The position numbers were made by a program, and so were the translations under genes. Below are positions 35,103-43,663 of a stretch of 45,526 nucleotides of DNA, piece after piece (the first letter of the stretch is position 1; each line of letters begins with the position of its first letter). The notes beneath the pieces are model-generated. The model saw nothing but the letters and a program-made list of their open reading frames with translations. It searched no databases and was not told the DNA's origin. Source of the DNA: Candidatus Dadabacteria bacterium (GTDB lineage Bacteria > Desulfobacterota_D > UBA1144 > Nemesobacterales > JADFKM01); NCBI GenBank assembly GCA_022564935.1, contig JADFKM010000008.1:1-45526 (forward strand). Reading direction: 5' to 3'.

Positions 35103-36191
35103 TTACTTCCCCATCACATTGCGCAGAGCCGCAACGAACCTCTCGTTCTCGGCCTGCGTGCCCACGGTGACGCGCAGGTGAGTTTTGAGTCCGTACTCGC
35201 CCACAGGCCTCACGATCACCCCTTCCCTGAGAAGGGCGTCGTAGATGGGCATGGGGTCGCGGCCGAATTCCACGAGCACGAAGTTCGTGCGGGAATCGGT
35301 GACGTTAAGCGTCAACGACTGCAGCTCGGCCGTGAGGTACTCAAGCCCAAGGGCATTTACGCGCCTTGACTTCTCCATGTGCTCGGTGTCCTCGAGGGCC
35401 GCAAGGGCGCCTGCCTGGGCGAGGGAGTTTATGTTGAACGGCTCCCTGACCCGGTTCATGTACGATATGACCTCGGCGTCGCCGATGCCGTAGCCGACCC
35501 GGAGGCCCGCGAGGCCGTGAATCTTCGAGAACGTCCTTGTGGTTATGAGCGAGCGCCTCCTGTCCAATTGCGAGGTCGTGTCCAGGTAGTCGGGGTCGTC
35601 CACATACTCGAAATACGCCTCGTCAACCACTATCATTATGTCGTCGCACACCTTTTCGAGGAACCACTCAAGCTCCTCCCTGCCCACCATCGTGGCAGTG
35701 GGGTTGTTCGGGTTAGCGATGAATATGACGCGTGTTCGCGGTGTGATCCGCGAGTACATGTCCTGCAGGTCGTGAGTAAGCCCCGGCATAGGCGAGGTCA
35801 CACGCCTTGCCCCCACGGCCTGGGTCACGATGGGGAAGACGATGAAGGCATACTCACCCATTATGGCCTCGTCGCCTTCGGTGAGGAAAGTCCTCGCCAC
35901 GAGCTCGAGCACTTCGTTCGAGCCGTTCCCGAATATGAGGTTTTCAGGTTTTACTCCCAGAGCCTCGGCCAGAGCGCGCTTTAGATAGAACGAGTCGCCC
36001 TCAGGGTAGCGGTTCAAGCCTGCGAGCTCCCTTTCCACCGCCTTCATAGCCAGGGGAGAGGGCCCGAGGGGGTTCTCGTTCGATGCTATTTTCACAGCCC
36101 CCTTTACACCAAGCTCCCTCTCCAGCTCCTCGACCGGCTTTCCGGGGACGTAGGGTATCAGGCCTTCGATGCAATTGTTGGGTTTAATCAA
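35103..36191 (-). CDS. hisC: Histidinol-phosphate/aromatic aminotransferase
   Basis: 362 residues, full length, with a TTG start preceded by GGAG. A fold-type I PLP enzyme: VKIASNENPLGPSPLA, LIFGNGSNEVLELVARTFL, FIANPNNPTATMVG, IVVDEAYFEYVDDPDYL and the PLP-lysine block TRTFSKIHGLAGLRVGYG. It lies between pheA and tyrA, 32 bases after pheA, so besides histidinol phosphate it probably transaminates phenylpyruvate and 4-hydroxyphenylpyruvate in the last step of Phe and Tyr synthesis. There are no other his genes in the window. Confidence 0.92.
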   Translation of the reverse strand: MIKPNNCIEGLIPYVPGKPVEELERELGVKGAVKIASNENPLGPSPLAMKAVERELAGLNRYPEGDSFYLKRALAEALGVKPENLIFGNGSNEVLELVARTFLTEGDEAIMGEYAFIVFPIVTQAVGARRVTSPMPGLTHDLQDMYSRITPRTRVIFIANPNNPTATMVGREELEWFLEKVCDDIMIVVDEAYFEYVDDPDYLDTTSQLDRRRSLITTRTFSKIHGLAGLRVGYGIGDAEVISYMNRVREPFNINSLAQAGALAALEDTEHMEKSRRVNALGLEYLTAELQSLTLNVTDSRTNFVLVEFGRDPMPIYDALLREGVIVRPVGEYGLKTHLRVTVGTQAENERFVAALRNVMGK

Positions 36192-36223
36192 TACTCCAGG
36201 ACTCCGCAGCGGCTCCGGGGGAC

Positions 36224-37306
36224 TCAGTCCATCCTGCCCATGGGGTATGAGCCGAGTATTTTGAGGAAAATGCAGCCCCCTCTCATCTCGGACAAGATCC
36301 CTTCGATCTCGGGGCTTGTGTGATGTCCGACGAAGTCAATGTAAAACACATACTCCCAGGGTCGCTTACGAGAAGGACGCGACTCTATTTTCGTCATATT
36401 AACCCCTGCCTTGGAGAAGGCGGTGAGTGTTTTGTTGAGCGCTCCCGGCTCATCACGCAGGGAGAACATGATCGAGGTCTTATCGCTTTCCGTCGGCTCA
36501 ACGGACGTCTTTCCTATGACCCAGAACCTCGTGGTGTTGGTCGAGCTGTCCTCTATGTGCTTCTCGATGATCTGCAAGTCGTAAATGGAAGCGGCAAGCT
36601 CCCCGGCGACAGCCGCCACCTCGCCCCCCTCCTTAGCCATAAGGGCGGCCTTTGTGGTGCTTGGGCTTTCGAGCAGCTCGCGGCCCGGCGCCCTTTCGGT
36701 AAGCCACATCCTGCACTGTGCGAGCGCCTGCTGGTGTGAGGCGATCGTGCGCACGTCATCCATATTCCCAGATTGGGACATGAGGCAGTGGTTAATCCTC
36801 AGATAGACCTCGGAGGACACGAGCAGCTCGGAGTCGAGGAACATATCCAGGACGACTCCAAGGGAGCCTTCGGCAGAGTTCTCCACCGGCACGATCCCGT
36901 ATACGGCCCTCGCTCTTTCAACCTCTCGAAACACATCATCTATCGTGCGCTCCGGGGTAAGCTCAGCCTGAGCGCCAAACTCCTTAAAGGCCGCCTGATG
37001 TGAATAGCTCCCCTCGGGGCCGAGGAACGCAACCCTCAGGGGGCTCTGAAGCGCCCGGCAAGAGGAGATTATCTCCCTGAACACCCCAAGCACGCTTTCG
37101 TCGGGGAGCGGGCCGGGGTTGGCGGAGGTGATTTTGTCCTCAATCTCCCGCTCCCTTCCAGGGTGGTATAAGTCAAACGAGTTCTGTTGCTTGAGCTTTG
37201 AGACCTCTATGGCCAGAGCGCCGCGGTCATTGAGAAGCTCAAGAATATTTCTGTCTATTGAGTCGATTTTCTCCCTCAGCTTAGACAGTTTGGTGCTCTC
37301 ACCCAT
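36224..37306 (-). CDS. pheA: Bifunctional chorismate mutase/prephenate dehydratase (P-protein)
   Basis: 360 residues from the ATG starting MGESTKLSKLREKIDSID; the longer frame to 37393 adds 29 residues outside the family. An AroQ-type mutase comes first (about 5-85: LREKIDSIDRNILELLNDRGALAIEVSKLK), then a prephenate dehydratase domain (about 88-265: VAFLGPEGSYSHQAAFKEFG, IVPVENSAEGSLGVVLDMF, SSTNTTRFWVIG) and a C-terminal ACT domain (MFSLRDEPGALNKTLTAFSK, ESRPSRKRPWEYVFYIDF) with the ESRP motif that binds Phe for feedback inhibition. It makes phenylpyruvate from chorismate via prephenate. It is first in the pheA-hisC-tyrA order. Confidence 0.95.
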   Translation of the reverse strand: MGESTKLSKLREKIDSIDRNILELLNDRGALAIEVSKLKQQNSFDLYHPGREREIEDKITSANPGPLPDESVLGVFREIISSCRALQSPLRVAFLGPEGSYSHQAAFKEFGAQAELTPERTIDDVFREVERARAVYGIVPVENSAEGSLGVVLDMFLDSELLVSSEVYLRINHCLMSQSGNMDDVRTIASHQQALAQCRMWLTERAPGRELLESPSTTKAALMAKEGGEVAAVAGELAASIYDLQIIEKHIEDSSTNTTRFWVIGKTSVEPTESDKTSIMFSLRDEPGALNKTLTAFSKAGVNMTKIESRPSRKRPWEYVFYIDFVGHHTSPEIEGILSEMRGGCIFLKILGSYPMGRMD

Positions 37307-37433
37307 ATCGAAACGAATGATAGCAACACAGGGTATCGTTGTCAATGAACCCCCTTGGTAAACACCGATTATGCATCGATTGGGAAAGCCCAACTAGGCG
37401 AGCGTAGCAGGAACGATGAGCGGATTTTCAACC

Positions 37434-37482
37434 GGGTACGGCGTTGGGTGAGGAGCCCGGTACTAAGACGGGCCGAGTACCC
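37434..37482. other. Candidate structured RNA/DNA hairpin upstream of pheA
   Basis: GGGTACGGC (37434-37442) can pair with GCC-GA-GTACCC (37472-37482), a nine-pair stem with a two-base bulge. A competing inner pairing is possible (GCCCG with CGGGC). It lies in the 221-base spacer between the nuclease-family gene and pheA, 128 bases above the pheA start. No T-tract follows on either side. It might be a leader structure for the pheA operon or just a DNA palindrome. Confidence 0.4.
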
Positions 37483-37527
37483 AGAGATGCAAGCCTGTGT
37501 CTTGAGACGAGCCTAAAGACCCCTGCG

Positions 37528-38052
37528 CTAAATTTCCCTCTCTTTCTCGGGGTCTTTGCGGAGAAGCGACTTTTTAATAACGGCTTTATTGACAAATACG
37601 GGGGCTCCCATCCTCAGGGCGAGCGCCAGGGCGTCGCTTGGGCGCGCGTCTATTGACTGCGTTTTTCCACCGACGGAAACTTCCACCTGGGCATAGAAAA
37701 CGTTGTCGCGAAGGTCAACTATCAAAACCCTCTTAACCTTAGCATTAAGGGTTCTCACTATCGCAGCCACAAGGTCGTAGGTCATCGGGCGGGGCGCTAC
37801 GCTGTCGGATATCCCAAGCTCGATTGCCCGGGCCTCGCAGAGCCCGATCCAGATCGGGAGCATATCGCCGCCCTGCTTCTTGTCTGTAAGCAGCACAACT
37901 GGGGTTCCAGTTATCTTGTCGAAGCCTACACCTTTGATAACCATCTCCTCGTATTCATACGACCCCTTTTCTTCTCCCCTCAAAACATCTGCCGAAACAA
38001 GCGCATGCACAAGAACAAACGCAGCGGCGACCAAAAGTAATCTGTGTATCAT
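37528..38052 (-). CDS. Bifunctional nuclease (DUF151) family protein with signal peptide
   Basis: 174 residues. Residues 1-22 are a signal peptide (LLLVAAAFVLVHALVSADVL). The rest is a BFN/DUF151 domain: MVIKGVGFDKITGTPVVLLTDKK, LPIWIGLCEARAIELGISD, RPMTYDLVAAIVRTLNAKVKRVLI and IDARPSDALALALRMGAPVFV. The family was named for plant proteins with DNase and RNase activity. In deltaproteobacteria exported forms are common and their role is unclear. The signal peptide places this one outside the cytoplasm, which does not fit a housekeeping nuclease role. Single gene. Confidence 0.85.
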   Translation of the reverse strand: MIHRLLLVAAAFVLVHALVSADVLRGEEKGSYEYEEMVIKGVGFDKITGTPVVLLTDKKQGGDMLPIWIGLCEARAIELGISDSVAPRPMTYDLVAAIVRTLNAKVKRVLIVDLRDNVFYAQVEVSVGGKTQSIDARPSDALALALRMGAPVFVNKAVIKKSLLRKDPEKEREI

Positions 38053-38311
38053 GGCTAAAACCTCCCTACAGATGAGAATATCACAAACCGTGAGCCTAGT
38101 TCAACGATTGTGAGCCGGCCGTCCTCCTGCAAAGGTTTTTACGTGGAAGAAAACCAGGGCTTTCCGCTTGTCTACCTTCTGGGGAAGCTTACACGGTGTT
38201 AAGACTCTACAGAACATCCGCTAAAGCTTTTCGTGCAGTAGAGCTTCTTGATGTTTTAAGACCCCGAGCAGCTGTTACAGCCCGCTATCTGCCGGCCGGA
38301 AACGAATCGGT

Positions 38312-39265
38312 TTACCTTCTTGTTCCTCTGCGCTTGGTGTCTCTCGTGCCTGTGCCAGGCACCATCCTGGGATTTCTCCACGTGCCCGTTATTCTGGCTG
38401 CAACCGAGCCGTCGGGCAGGGTCGATATGAAGCTCTTTATAGAAGACAGAGCCGGGTCGGTGGTCTTAAGCCGAAGGTTGAAATTCAGGCGGTCTGAGGA
38501 CCTTATCTTCCATGGGAGACTCATTCTCCCGGATATCCGCAAGTCGATGTCATCTCCCCATATCCTGAGCTCTTCGATATTGGTCGAGTTGCTCTCAAGA
38601 GTGCCCTTTAACACCAGTGTTTCTCCCGACAGCTCAGGCAGTTTGAAAAAACCTATCTTCAAATCCCTTATGCTCAGGTCACTTGAGCTTAGCGCGAACA
38701 TACCACTAACAGTGGGATTGAATTCCAGGTTTATGACTCCACTCAGGGTTCCTTCAACTGTAGGCAGGTCTCGCCCATCCGACACAAACTCCGACACGAG
38801 ACCGATGGTCTTAGCTATATCCAACCCGTACAACTCCAGGGCTGTTTTTTCAAACTGCTGCTTTTTAGTCTTCCGATTGCTCTTTAGGGAAGCAGACCCG
38901 CTGGCCCCGCCCCCGAGCATTTTCACCCTGAATGGAAACACGAGCCTCCCCCTGAGCAAATTAAAAACTCCCGGTGAGAGTGATAGCTCATCGATCATAA
39001 ACAACGGCCCATCGGCATCTGAGAACACGACACCCTTTATGTTCACTTTGAATATGGGTGAAATTTCTACACTTTGCATATCCACGCGCAGCGGCGTATT
39101 TACCTCTACCTCGTACTTTATCCGATCCTTTATGCTATCGTTGGGAAGGGTTGAATAAAGGAAAATAATGAAGGTGGTCAAAAAAAACAGCCCATAACCT
39201 ACGCGCATAGAATATTTTGAGGCAATATACTTGCTGCCGGTTATCTTCCCCAACATCCTCTTCAT
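38312..39265 (-). CDS. gspN: Type II secretion system protein GspN
   Basis: 317 residues. One N-terminal membrane helix (about 22-40: VGYGLFFLTTFIIFLYSTLP), then a periplasmic beta-rich domain like GspN/AsmA-type proteins: NTPLRVDMQSVEISPIFKV, VFSDADGPLFMIDELSLSPG, GTLSGVINLEFNPTVSGMF and LKGTLESNSTNIEELRI. The start ATG directly follows the gspM stop, so translation is coupled. It ends with a basic tail after ITGTWRNPRMVPGTG. GspN is an accessory inner-membrane part of the type II secretion machine. The order L-M-N supports the call more than the sequence does. Confidence 0.7.
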   Translation of the reverse strand: MKRMLGKITGSKYIASKYSMRVGYGLFFLTTFIIFLYSTLPNDSIKDRIKYEVEVNTPLRVDMQSVEISPIFKVNIKGVVFSDADGPLFMIDELSLSPGVFNLLRGRLVFPFRVKMLGGGASGSASLKSNRKTKKQQFEKTALELYGLDIAKTIGLVSEFVSDGRDLPTVEGTLSGVINLEFNPTVSGMFALSSSDLSIRDLKIGFFKLPELSGETLVLKGTLESNSTNIEELRIWGDDIDLRISGRMSLPWKIRSSDRLNFNLRLKTTDPALSSIKSFISTLPDGSVAARITGTWRNPRMVPGTGTRDTKRRGTRR

Positions 39266-39844
39266 CTAGATCACCTGATCGAATTTAAATGTGGAAACGC
39301 GAAACGATATGTTCATGAGGTTAGGCTTGTCAAAGCGTGTCTCTGCCTTGAAGTTTGAGATCTTTAAATAGGCGACGGTGTTCTGAACTCTGTACAGTAT
39401 GTCAATGATCCTTGGAAGAGGGATCTTCTCTATTTTCACTTCCACGCTGATCTCATCATAGAGATCCCATTTAGTAGGGCTTTTTGACTTGATTGAAAAG
39501 CTGGCCCTGTCGACTCTAGACTGTATCAAAATTTTTTCGACACTAGAGAGAAGGGACTTCGGAGACACGATCGAGTTTGCAATCCGCTCTACCCTATCTT
39601 TCGACTCGATGTATTCCTCGCTTAACGTTAGAATCGTTTGGAGCTGCGTTTTCGTAGCGTTGTACCTTTTTTCAAGCTTACGGGTGTGTGAGTAAAAAGC
39701 CTGTGAAATGAAAATGAGAAGAAATATAGTGGCGCCGACCCCCCCCCAAATGATAGCCTTCCTGTCCCTCTCGGACAGACCCAAGGAATCTATCTTCTCT
39801 TTTATAAGTATAACGACGGGCTCAAACGGGTTCTTAATTTCCAT
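39266..39844 (-). CDS. gspM: Type II secretion system protein GspM
   Basis: 192 residues. One membrane helix at about 31-50 (AIIWGGVGATIFLLIFISQAF), a coiled coil (HTRKLEKRYNATKTQLQTILTL) and a C-terminal ferredoxin-like domain (ISVEVKIEKIPLPRIIDILYRV). This is the GspM/PilO layout: GspM links GspL to the rest of the inner-membrane platform. It begins 14 bases after gspL ends and touches gspN. Sequence similarity is low, as usual for the family; the position between L and N decides the name. Confidence 0.68.
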   Translation of the reverse strand: MEIKNPFEPVVILIKEKIDSLGLSERDRKAIIWGGVGATIFLLIFISQAFYSHTRKLEKRYNATKTQLQTILTLSEEYIESKDRVERIANSIVSPKSLLSSVEKILIQSRVDRASFSIKSKSPTKWDLYDEISVEVKIEKIPLPRIIDILYRVQNTVAYLKISNFKAETRFDKPNLMNISFRVSTFKFDQVI

Positions 39845-39858
39845 GCCTGCCAGGGCCT

Positions 39859-41355
39859 TTAATTGAATACCACATCTATTTTAAAAGAGATCTTTTTCTT
39901 GATATGAGGCTCGGCGCTCACCAGTCTAACTTCTGTGAAAGCGCCGTAATCAACCAGGGATTTTTCTACTCTAGACACGTCGTCGTATGAGTCGCATTTT
40001 CCGGTTATTCTCGCCTTAGTGTCGTCTATAAACCTGATTTCGCCAACCTCAAGAGCTATATCCTTAGAAATGCCTGAAGATATAGCCCTAAGGGCATCAA
40101 GAGGAGTGGCTCCGACCTTAAGGTTCTCTAAAAATTCAATGTTCTTCTTAATCTTCGATACCTCGGCCTGAATAAACTCCTCTGGCTTAGGAATAACGGC
40201 TATGTCGGGGAAAGTTTTTTTAACGACCTGCGTTATCTCAACCTCCATTTGCTTAACTCCGCTCTTAAGCTCAAAGTACCTTTGACACGATGTGTATAGG
40301 AAAATAATCAATATTATCGCGAGCAGCACTGAAGGGGTGAGAAAAGCCCCCTTTATCTCCTCATGCCTCCCCCTGAACCGAAATTCATCTTTCCTCAGGT
40401 TAAGTGACCTGCCCGAGGACGAGCTTCCATACAATGACAGTGCGAAAGACTCTGAGAAAAGAGCGGCACTACTTCCCAAAGGCGGGATCAGGAGATCACT
40501 CACATCGATTTCTAACTCCCTGGCGATGAACTCGCCAAGGCCCGGCATGAGTGATGTACCCCCCGTGAGCACGAGCTCAACAACACCACTGTTGATTTCT
40601 GTATTAAAGAATCTTATAGTCTTCCTTATCTCGTCCATAAAGGGCTTCAAGGCCTGGACAACCGCCCCGGGATTCTCGCCGAGCAAGCCCCTATGTTTTA
40701 TTTCCTCAGCTTCGCTAAGGTCCAAATTTAAGTTCTCGGCCAAAGACCCGGTGATGTGCTCTCCACCAATTGGAGAAATCCTTACACGCCTCAAGCCGCT
40801 TGTGTCAAAAAGGGCAAAGCTGGTTTTCGTAGCCCCTAAATTTAGGAGAACCGCAGGCCTGTTCTCTCCAATGTATTCCTCCAGCATCGCGTAAGCCACA
40901 GGTGGGAATGTCAGCATTCTGGGGTTCAAACCCGCCTCCTCGGTTATAGAAAGAATTTCTTTAATGTCCTCGGAGTTGTACATGCACACTATCGCTTCGC
41001 CGCTATCCTCCGGTCCCTTTACGAGATTATAGCTGTGAACCTTTTCTTCGGGGTTGAATGAAGATACGTTCTCCAGCTCAAAACGGTAAACCATTTCTAT
41101 CTTTTTTGGATTCCAGAAAGGAAACTTAAGTGCCCTGATAGAGATAGGGTTTGCGAGCACACCGACGGCAAGCTCTGAGGTTGGGAGACCTAATCCCTTG
41201 AGATACTCATTCAAGACAGCAGGAACCGAGCCCCTATCCACAGGAGTATTAAAACTCCACGTACCAAGAAGAGTGATATCCCTGAATCCCCTCTTTATGA
41301 GGGTTATGTTGATCGTTTTGGCTCCTATATCGAGCCCGACATATTTACCGAACAT
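39859..41355 (-). CDS. gspL: GspL-type protein: PilM-like actin fold fused to a PilN-like domain
   Basis: 498 residues. Residues 1 to about 320 are an actin-like ATPase-fold domain of the PilM type: YVGLDIGAKTINITLIKRG at the N-terminus, PAVLLNLGATKTSFALFD as the second phosphate loop, and VVELVLTGGTSLMPGLGEFI as the adenosine motif. A membrane helix follows (LLAIILIIFLYTSCQRYF, about 342-362), then a coiled coil and a ferredoxin-like periplasmic domain of PilN type to the end. This fusion of PilM and PilN is what defines GspL, the link between the secretion ATPase GspE and the pseudopilus. It heads the gspL-gspM-gspN operon. Confidence 0.78.
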   Translation of the reverse strand: MFGKYVGLDIGAKTINITLIKRGFRDITLLGTWSFNTPVDRGSVPAVLNEYLKGLGLPTSELAVGVLANPISIRALKFPFWNPKKIEMVYRFELENVSSFNPEEKVHSYNLVKGPEDSGEAIVCMYNSEDIKEILSITEEAGLNPRMLTFPPVAYAMLEEYIGENRPAVLLNLGATKTSFALFDTSGLRRVRISPIGGEHITGSLAENLNLDLSEAEEIKHRGLLGENPGAVVQALKPFMDEIRKTIRFFNTEINSGVVELVLTGGTSLMPGLGEFIARELEIDVSDLLIPPLGSSAALFSESFALSLYGSSSSGRSLNLRKDEFRFRGRHEEIKGAFLTPSVLLAIILIIFLYTSCQRYFELKSGVKQMEVEITQVVKKTFPDIAVIPKPEEFIQAEVSKIKKNIEFLENLKVGATPLDALRAISSGISKDIALEVGEIRFIDDTKARITGKCDSYDDVSRVEKSLVDYGAFTEVRLVSAEPHIKKKISFKIDVVFN

Positions 41356-41537
41356 ATATTATGCAACAGCCTTACTTTGAGTTATAAAATTAAAGTATAG
41401 CGCTATCAAAGTCAATTTGAGTTTCCCTTGCCTGAATACGGCAATGAGCCCCCATTAGCTTACCCCATCAACAAACCCGCATTTAATAACCTACCCCGTT
41501 TGCCCGTTCCTGAAGCCAATTCCTCTGGTTCCCCGGC

Positions 41538-42272
41538 TCACTCGCCCAATGCCCTCATCAAGGTGAGGACTTCTACACTGCCAGCCCCTGCAGCCCTTAG
41601 CGCTTTTGCACACTCCGCGGCGGTAGAGCCGGTCGTAATTATATCGTCTACAAGAAGAACTGCCTTACCCTTGAAGGCGTTCGAATTCACCACACCGAAG
41701 GCTCCTTCAACGTTTTTGTATTTCTCTAGAGCAGAGGGGAGCTCGAACTGCGGCCTTGTGAACCTCAGTCTCTTAAGTGAAAACGGGTCCATCGGCGCTC
41801 TTAAACGACAGGCAACCGCCCCGGCAAGCACTACGGACTGGTTGAATTCCCTATCAAGCAATTTCTTCTTATGAAGAGGCACCGGAACGACCACATCGGG
41901 ACTGTGGCTCAAATCCTTGGACATGTTCTCAATCATCACATTGCAAAGCCCAGCCTGTAGGGTAAGATTGCCCGCAAATTTAAACTCTATAAGCATGTCT
42001 TTCAAAACCCCGTCATAAATCGCCACAGACCTCGCCTTCCTAAACCACCGGGGCTTGAAAAGCCCGCAAACTCTACACCTGTCCGGGGGATTGTAATACT
42101 CTCTCATGACAGCAGCGCCAAACGTCCCGCTGAAATCCATTGGAGCGCCGCAGCTCACACAAACTCTACCGCGTATAAAACTGACCCGTTCAATACAGCT
42201 CTCGCAGATCAAGAGCGGGCCGCAAGGAGCGCCGCACGAAAAGCAAGTATCCGGAAAGATTGCACCGATCAT
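41538..42272 (-). CDS. comF: ComF-family amidophosphoribosyltransferase-like protein
   Basis: 244 residues, full length. The N-terminal zinc finger has CFSCGAPCG, LICESCIERV, VCVSCGAPM and CRVCGLF. The phosphoribosyltransferase domain has LIEFKFAGN, VVVPVPLHKKKLLDREFNQS and the PRPP loop AVLLVDDIITTGSTAAE. ComF is needed for uptake of single-stranded DNA in naturally competent bacteria; homologues are also general and of unknown substrate. It lies 54 bases downstream of dnaN on the same strand, so probably cotranscribed with it. It is followed by the secretion operon after 182 bases. Confidence 0.92.
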   Translation of the reverse strand: MIGAIFPDTCFSCGAPCGPLLICESCIERVSFIRGRVCVSCGAPMDFSGTFGAAVMREYYNPPDRCRVCGLFKPRWFRKARSVAIYDGVLKDMLIEFKFAGNLTLQAGLCNVMIENMSKDLSHSPDVVVPVPLHKKKLLDREFNQSVVLAGAVACRLRAPMDPFSLKRLRFTRPQFELPSALEKYKNVEGAFGVVNSNAFKGKAVLLVDDIITTGSTAAECAKALRAAGAGSVEVLTLMRALGE

Positions 42273-42326
42273 AACAGACGGTAAATAGACCCGGGGGATT
42301 GTTAGGAAAATGTTATGGTAAGAGAA

Positions 42327-43427
42327 TCAAACCCTCATCGGCATGATCACTGAAAGGAAAATCCCATTACCCACGGGCTTTATCGTAACGGGACTCTGCT
42401 CATCAGTGATGCCTACTTCCACCTCCTCCCCATCAGTTGCCTCGAGCACATCCCGCAAGTAAACGGAGTTAAAACCAACCTCAATATCGTCCCCCTCGTA
42501 GTTGATCTCTAAGGTTTCCGTTGCCTCACCGATCTCGGGTGAAACGCAGCTTAATGTGAGCGCTCCAATTTGTAGCTTTAGCTTCACGCTTCGTGTTCTC
42601 TCAGATGACAGCAGCGACACCCTCTTAAGAGCTCCAAGAAGCTCAACCCTCCCCACGGTAAAGCTGAATTTGGTGCTTTCGGGAATTACCTGAGTGTAAT
42701 CCGGAAACTCGGTGTCGATAAGGCGCGTCACTATCAACACTCCGTCACCCTCAGAGGTGAACTCAGATTTGGAGCAGCCGAGTCTAACCGCCTCGGATGA
42801 CCTAAGCAGTCTTTTAAGCTCCGAAACTCCCTTTTTAGGCACGAGAAAGCTCCACTCAAACGAAATATCTCCTACATCGGCCCTCTCGACAAGGGACAGC
42901 CTATGCCCGTCGGTAGCCACAAGCCTCAATGTTTGGTCGTCCATCTTCTCAAAATAAATACCCGAGAGACTCCTTCTCAACTCATCAGAAGTAACGGCAT
43001 AAATAGTCTTATCGATCATATCCCCAAGAACTTTGCTATCTACAGAGAACATGTCTTCGAGATGGGTCTCTTTAATTTCCGGAAAATCTTCACCGGGAAG
43101 ACCCGCTATCTTAAACACAGCGTTTAGAGAGCTTATCTCCACCCAGTTGTTGTTTATCTCCGTAAAGCTGACATTGCCGGGAGGGAGCTCTTTCACGATC
43201 TCAAATATCTTTCTTGCAGGAAGGGCCATCGACCCGGCGCTTTCCACACTTCCCAGGCATGAGGTTTGTATTGTAGTCTCTAGATCAGTTGCGGTGATCT
43301 TAACGGACTGCTCTTCCGTTTCGATCAGCACGTGGGAGAGCACGGGCATCGTGACTCTCCTCTCAGATATGCCTTGTATTAGACCCAGTTTTTCGGTAAG
43401 AAGTGAAGCATCGATTGAGAATTTCAT
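42327..43427 (-). CDS. dnaN: DNA polymerase III beta subunit (sliding clamp)
   Basis: 366 residues, full length. Three clamp domains are recognisable: the N-terminus MKFSIDASLLTEKLGLIQG, the middle VATDGHRLSLVERA and the C-terminus DVLEATDGEEVEVGIT ending in FLSVIMPMRV, the typical PMR-type end of beta clamps. It encircles DNA and gives processivity to the replicase. It lies downstream of dnaA with the 236-base candidate origin between them, the arrangement of many bacteria. AGGA lies nine bases before the ATG. Confidence 0.97.
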   Translation of the reverse strand: MKFSIDASLLTEKLGLIQGISERRVTMPVLSHVLIETEEQSVKITATDLETTIQTSCLGSVESAGSMALPARKIFEIVKELPPGNVSFTEINNNWVEISSLNAVFKIAGLPGEDFPEIKETHLEDMFSVDSKVLGDMIDKTIYAVTSDELRRSLSGIYFEKMDDQTLRLVATDGHRLSLVERADVGDISFEWSFLVPKKGVSELKRLLRSSEAVRLGCSKSEFTSEGDGVLIVTRLIDTEFPDYTQVIPESTKFSFTVGRVELLGALKRVSLLSSERTRSVKLKLQIGALTLSCVSPEIGEATETLEINYEGDDIEVGFNSVYLRDVLEATDGEEVEVGITDEQSPVTIKPVGNGIFLSVIMPMRV

Positions 43428-43474
43428 CTATTGTTAATCCTACGGTTAATGTAATGACATTATTATTTTAATAT

Positions 43475-43492
43475 TAGTAGTAGTAGTAGTAG
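43475..43492 (+). repeat. DnaA-trio: six TAG triplets
   Basis: TAG repeats six times with no interruption, flanked by GGGGC on the right and an AT-rich tract on the left. Known trios have three or more 3'-(G/A)AT-5' units; six perfect ones in the right polarity and place are unlikely by chance. Confidence 0.78.
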
Positions 43493-43519
43493 GGGCTGTG
43501 AAATTGTGAAAAACAGCCC
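43493..43519. other. Hairpin in the origin spacer
   Basis: GGGCTGT (43493-43499) pairs perfectly with ACAGCCC (43513-43519) across a 13-base loop that contains both weak DnaA-box-like sites. It might also end dnaA transcription, but on the minus strand no T tract follows, so a terminator is unlikely. Confidence 0.55.
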
Positions 43520-43663
43520 AAACGCCTAAAATCATGAAAGAAATGCAGTTGATAATGTGTGTAAATCTCACCTGAGGTTATCAACAATTCCACAGCCTAC
43601 CCCTCAATTTGGTTGTATCCACAATTACACCCACACCTCTATAAACAACATTTCAACCGTTCG

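Larger units (their letters stand above)
43451..43623. other. oriC: Candidate replication origin (oriC) with basal unwinding module
   Basis: From right to left the dnaA-dnaN spacer holds DnaA boxes GTATCCACA (43615-43623) and TTATCAACA (43578-43586), two weak box-like sites TGTGAAAAA (43505-43513) and TGTGAAATT (43497-43505), a short G/C block, six TAG triplets (43475-43492) and an AT-rich tract (43451-43474). Read from the boxes, the triplets are 3'-GAT-5', the direction of DnaA-trio elements that carry the DnaA filament into the duplex unwinding region. Confidence 0.8.

Noticed and set aside
38340-38370. TGCCTGTGCCAGGCA-like palindrome at the end of gspN
   Set aside because: Short, single copy, inside coding sequence; no sign of a repeat family in this window.
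38196-39158. A 320-codon plus-strand frame
   Set aside because: It is the complement of gspN. Its protein is Ser/Leu/Pro-rich without domain features, and the minus frame fits GspN and the operon.
43493-43519. Rho-independent terminator of dnaA
   Set aside because: The stem is good, but on the dnaA strand it is followed by CTA repeats rather than a T tract.
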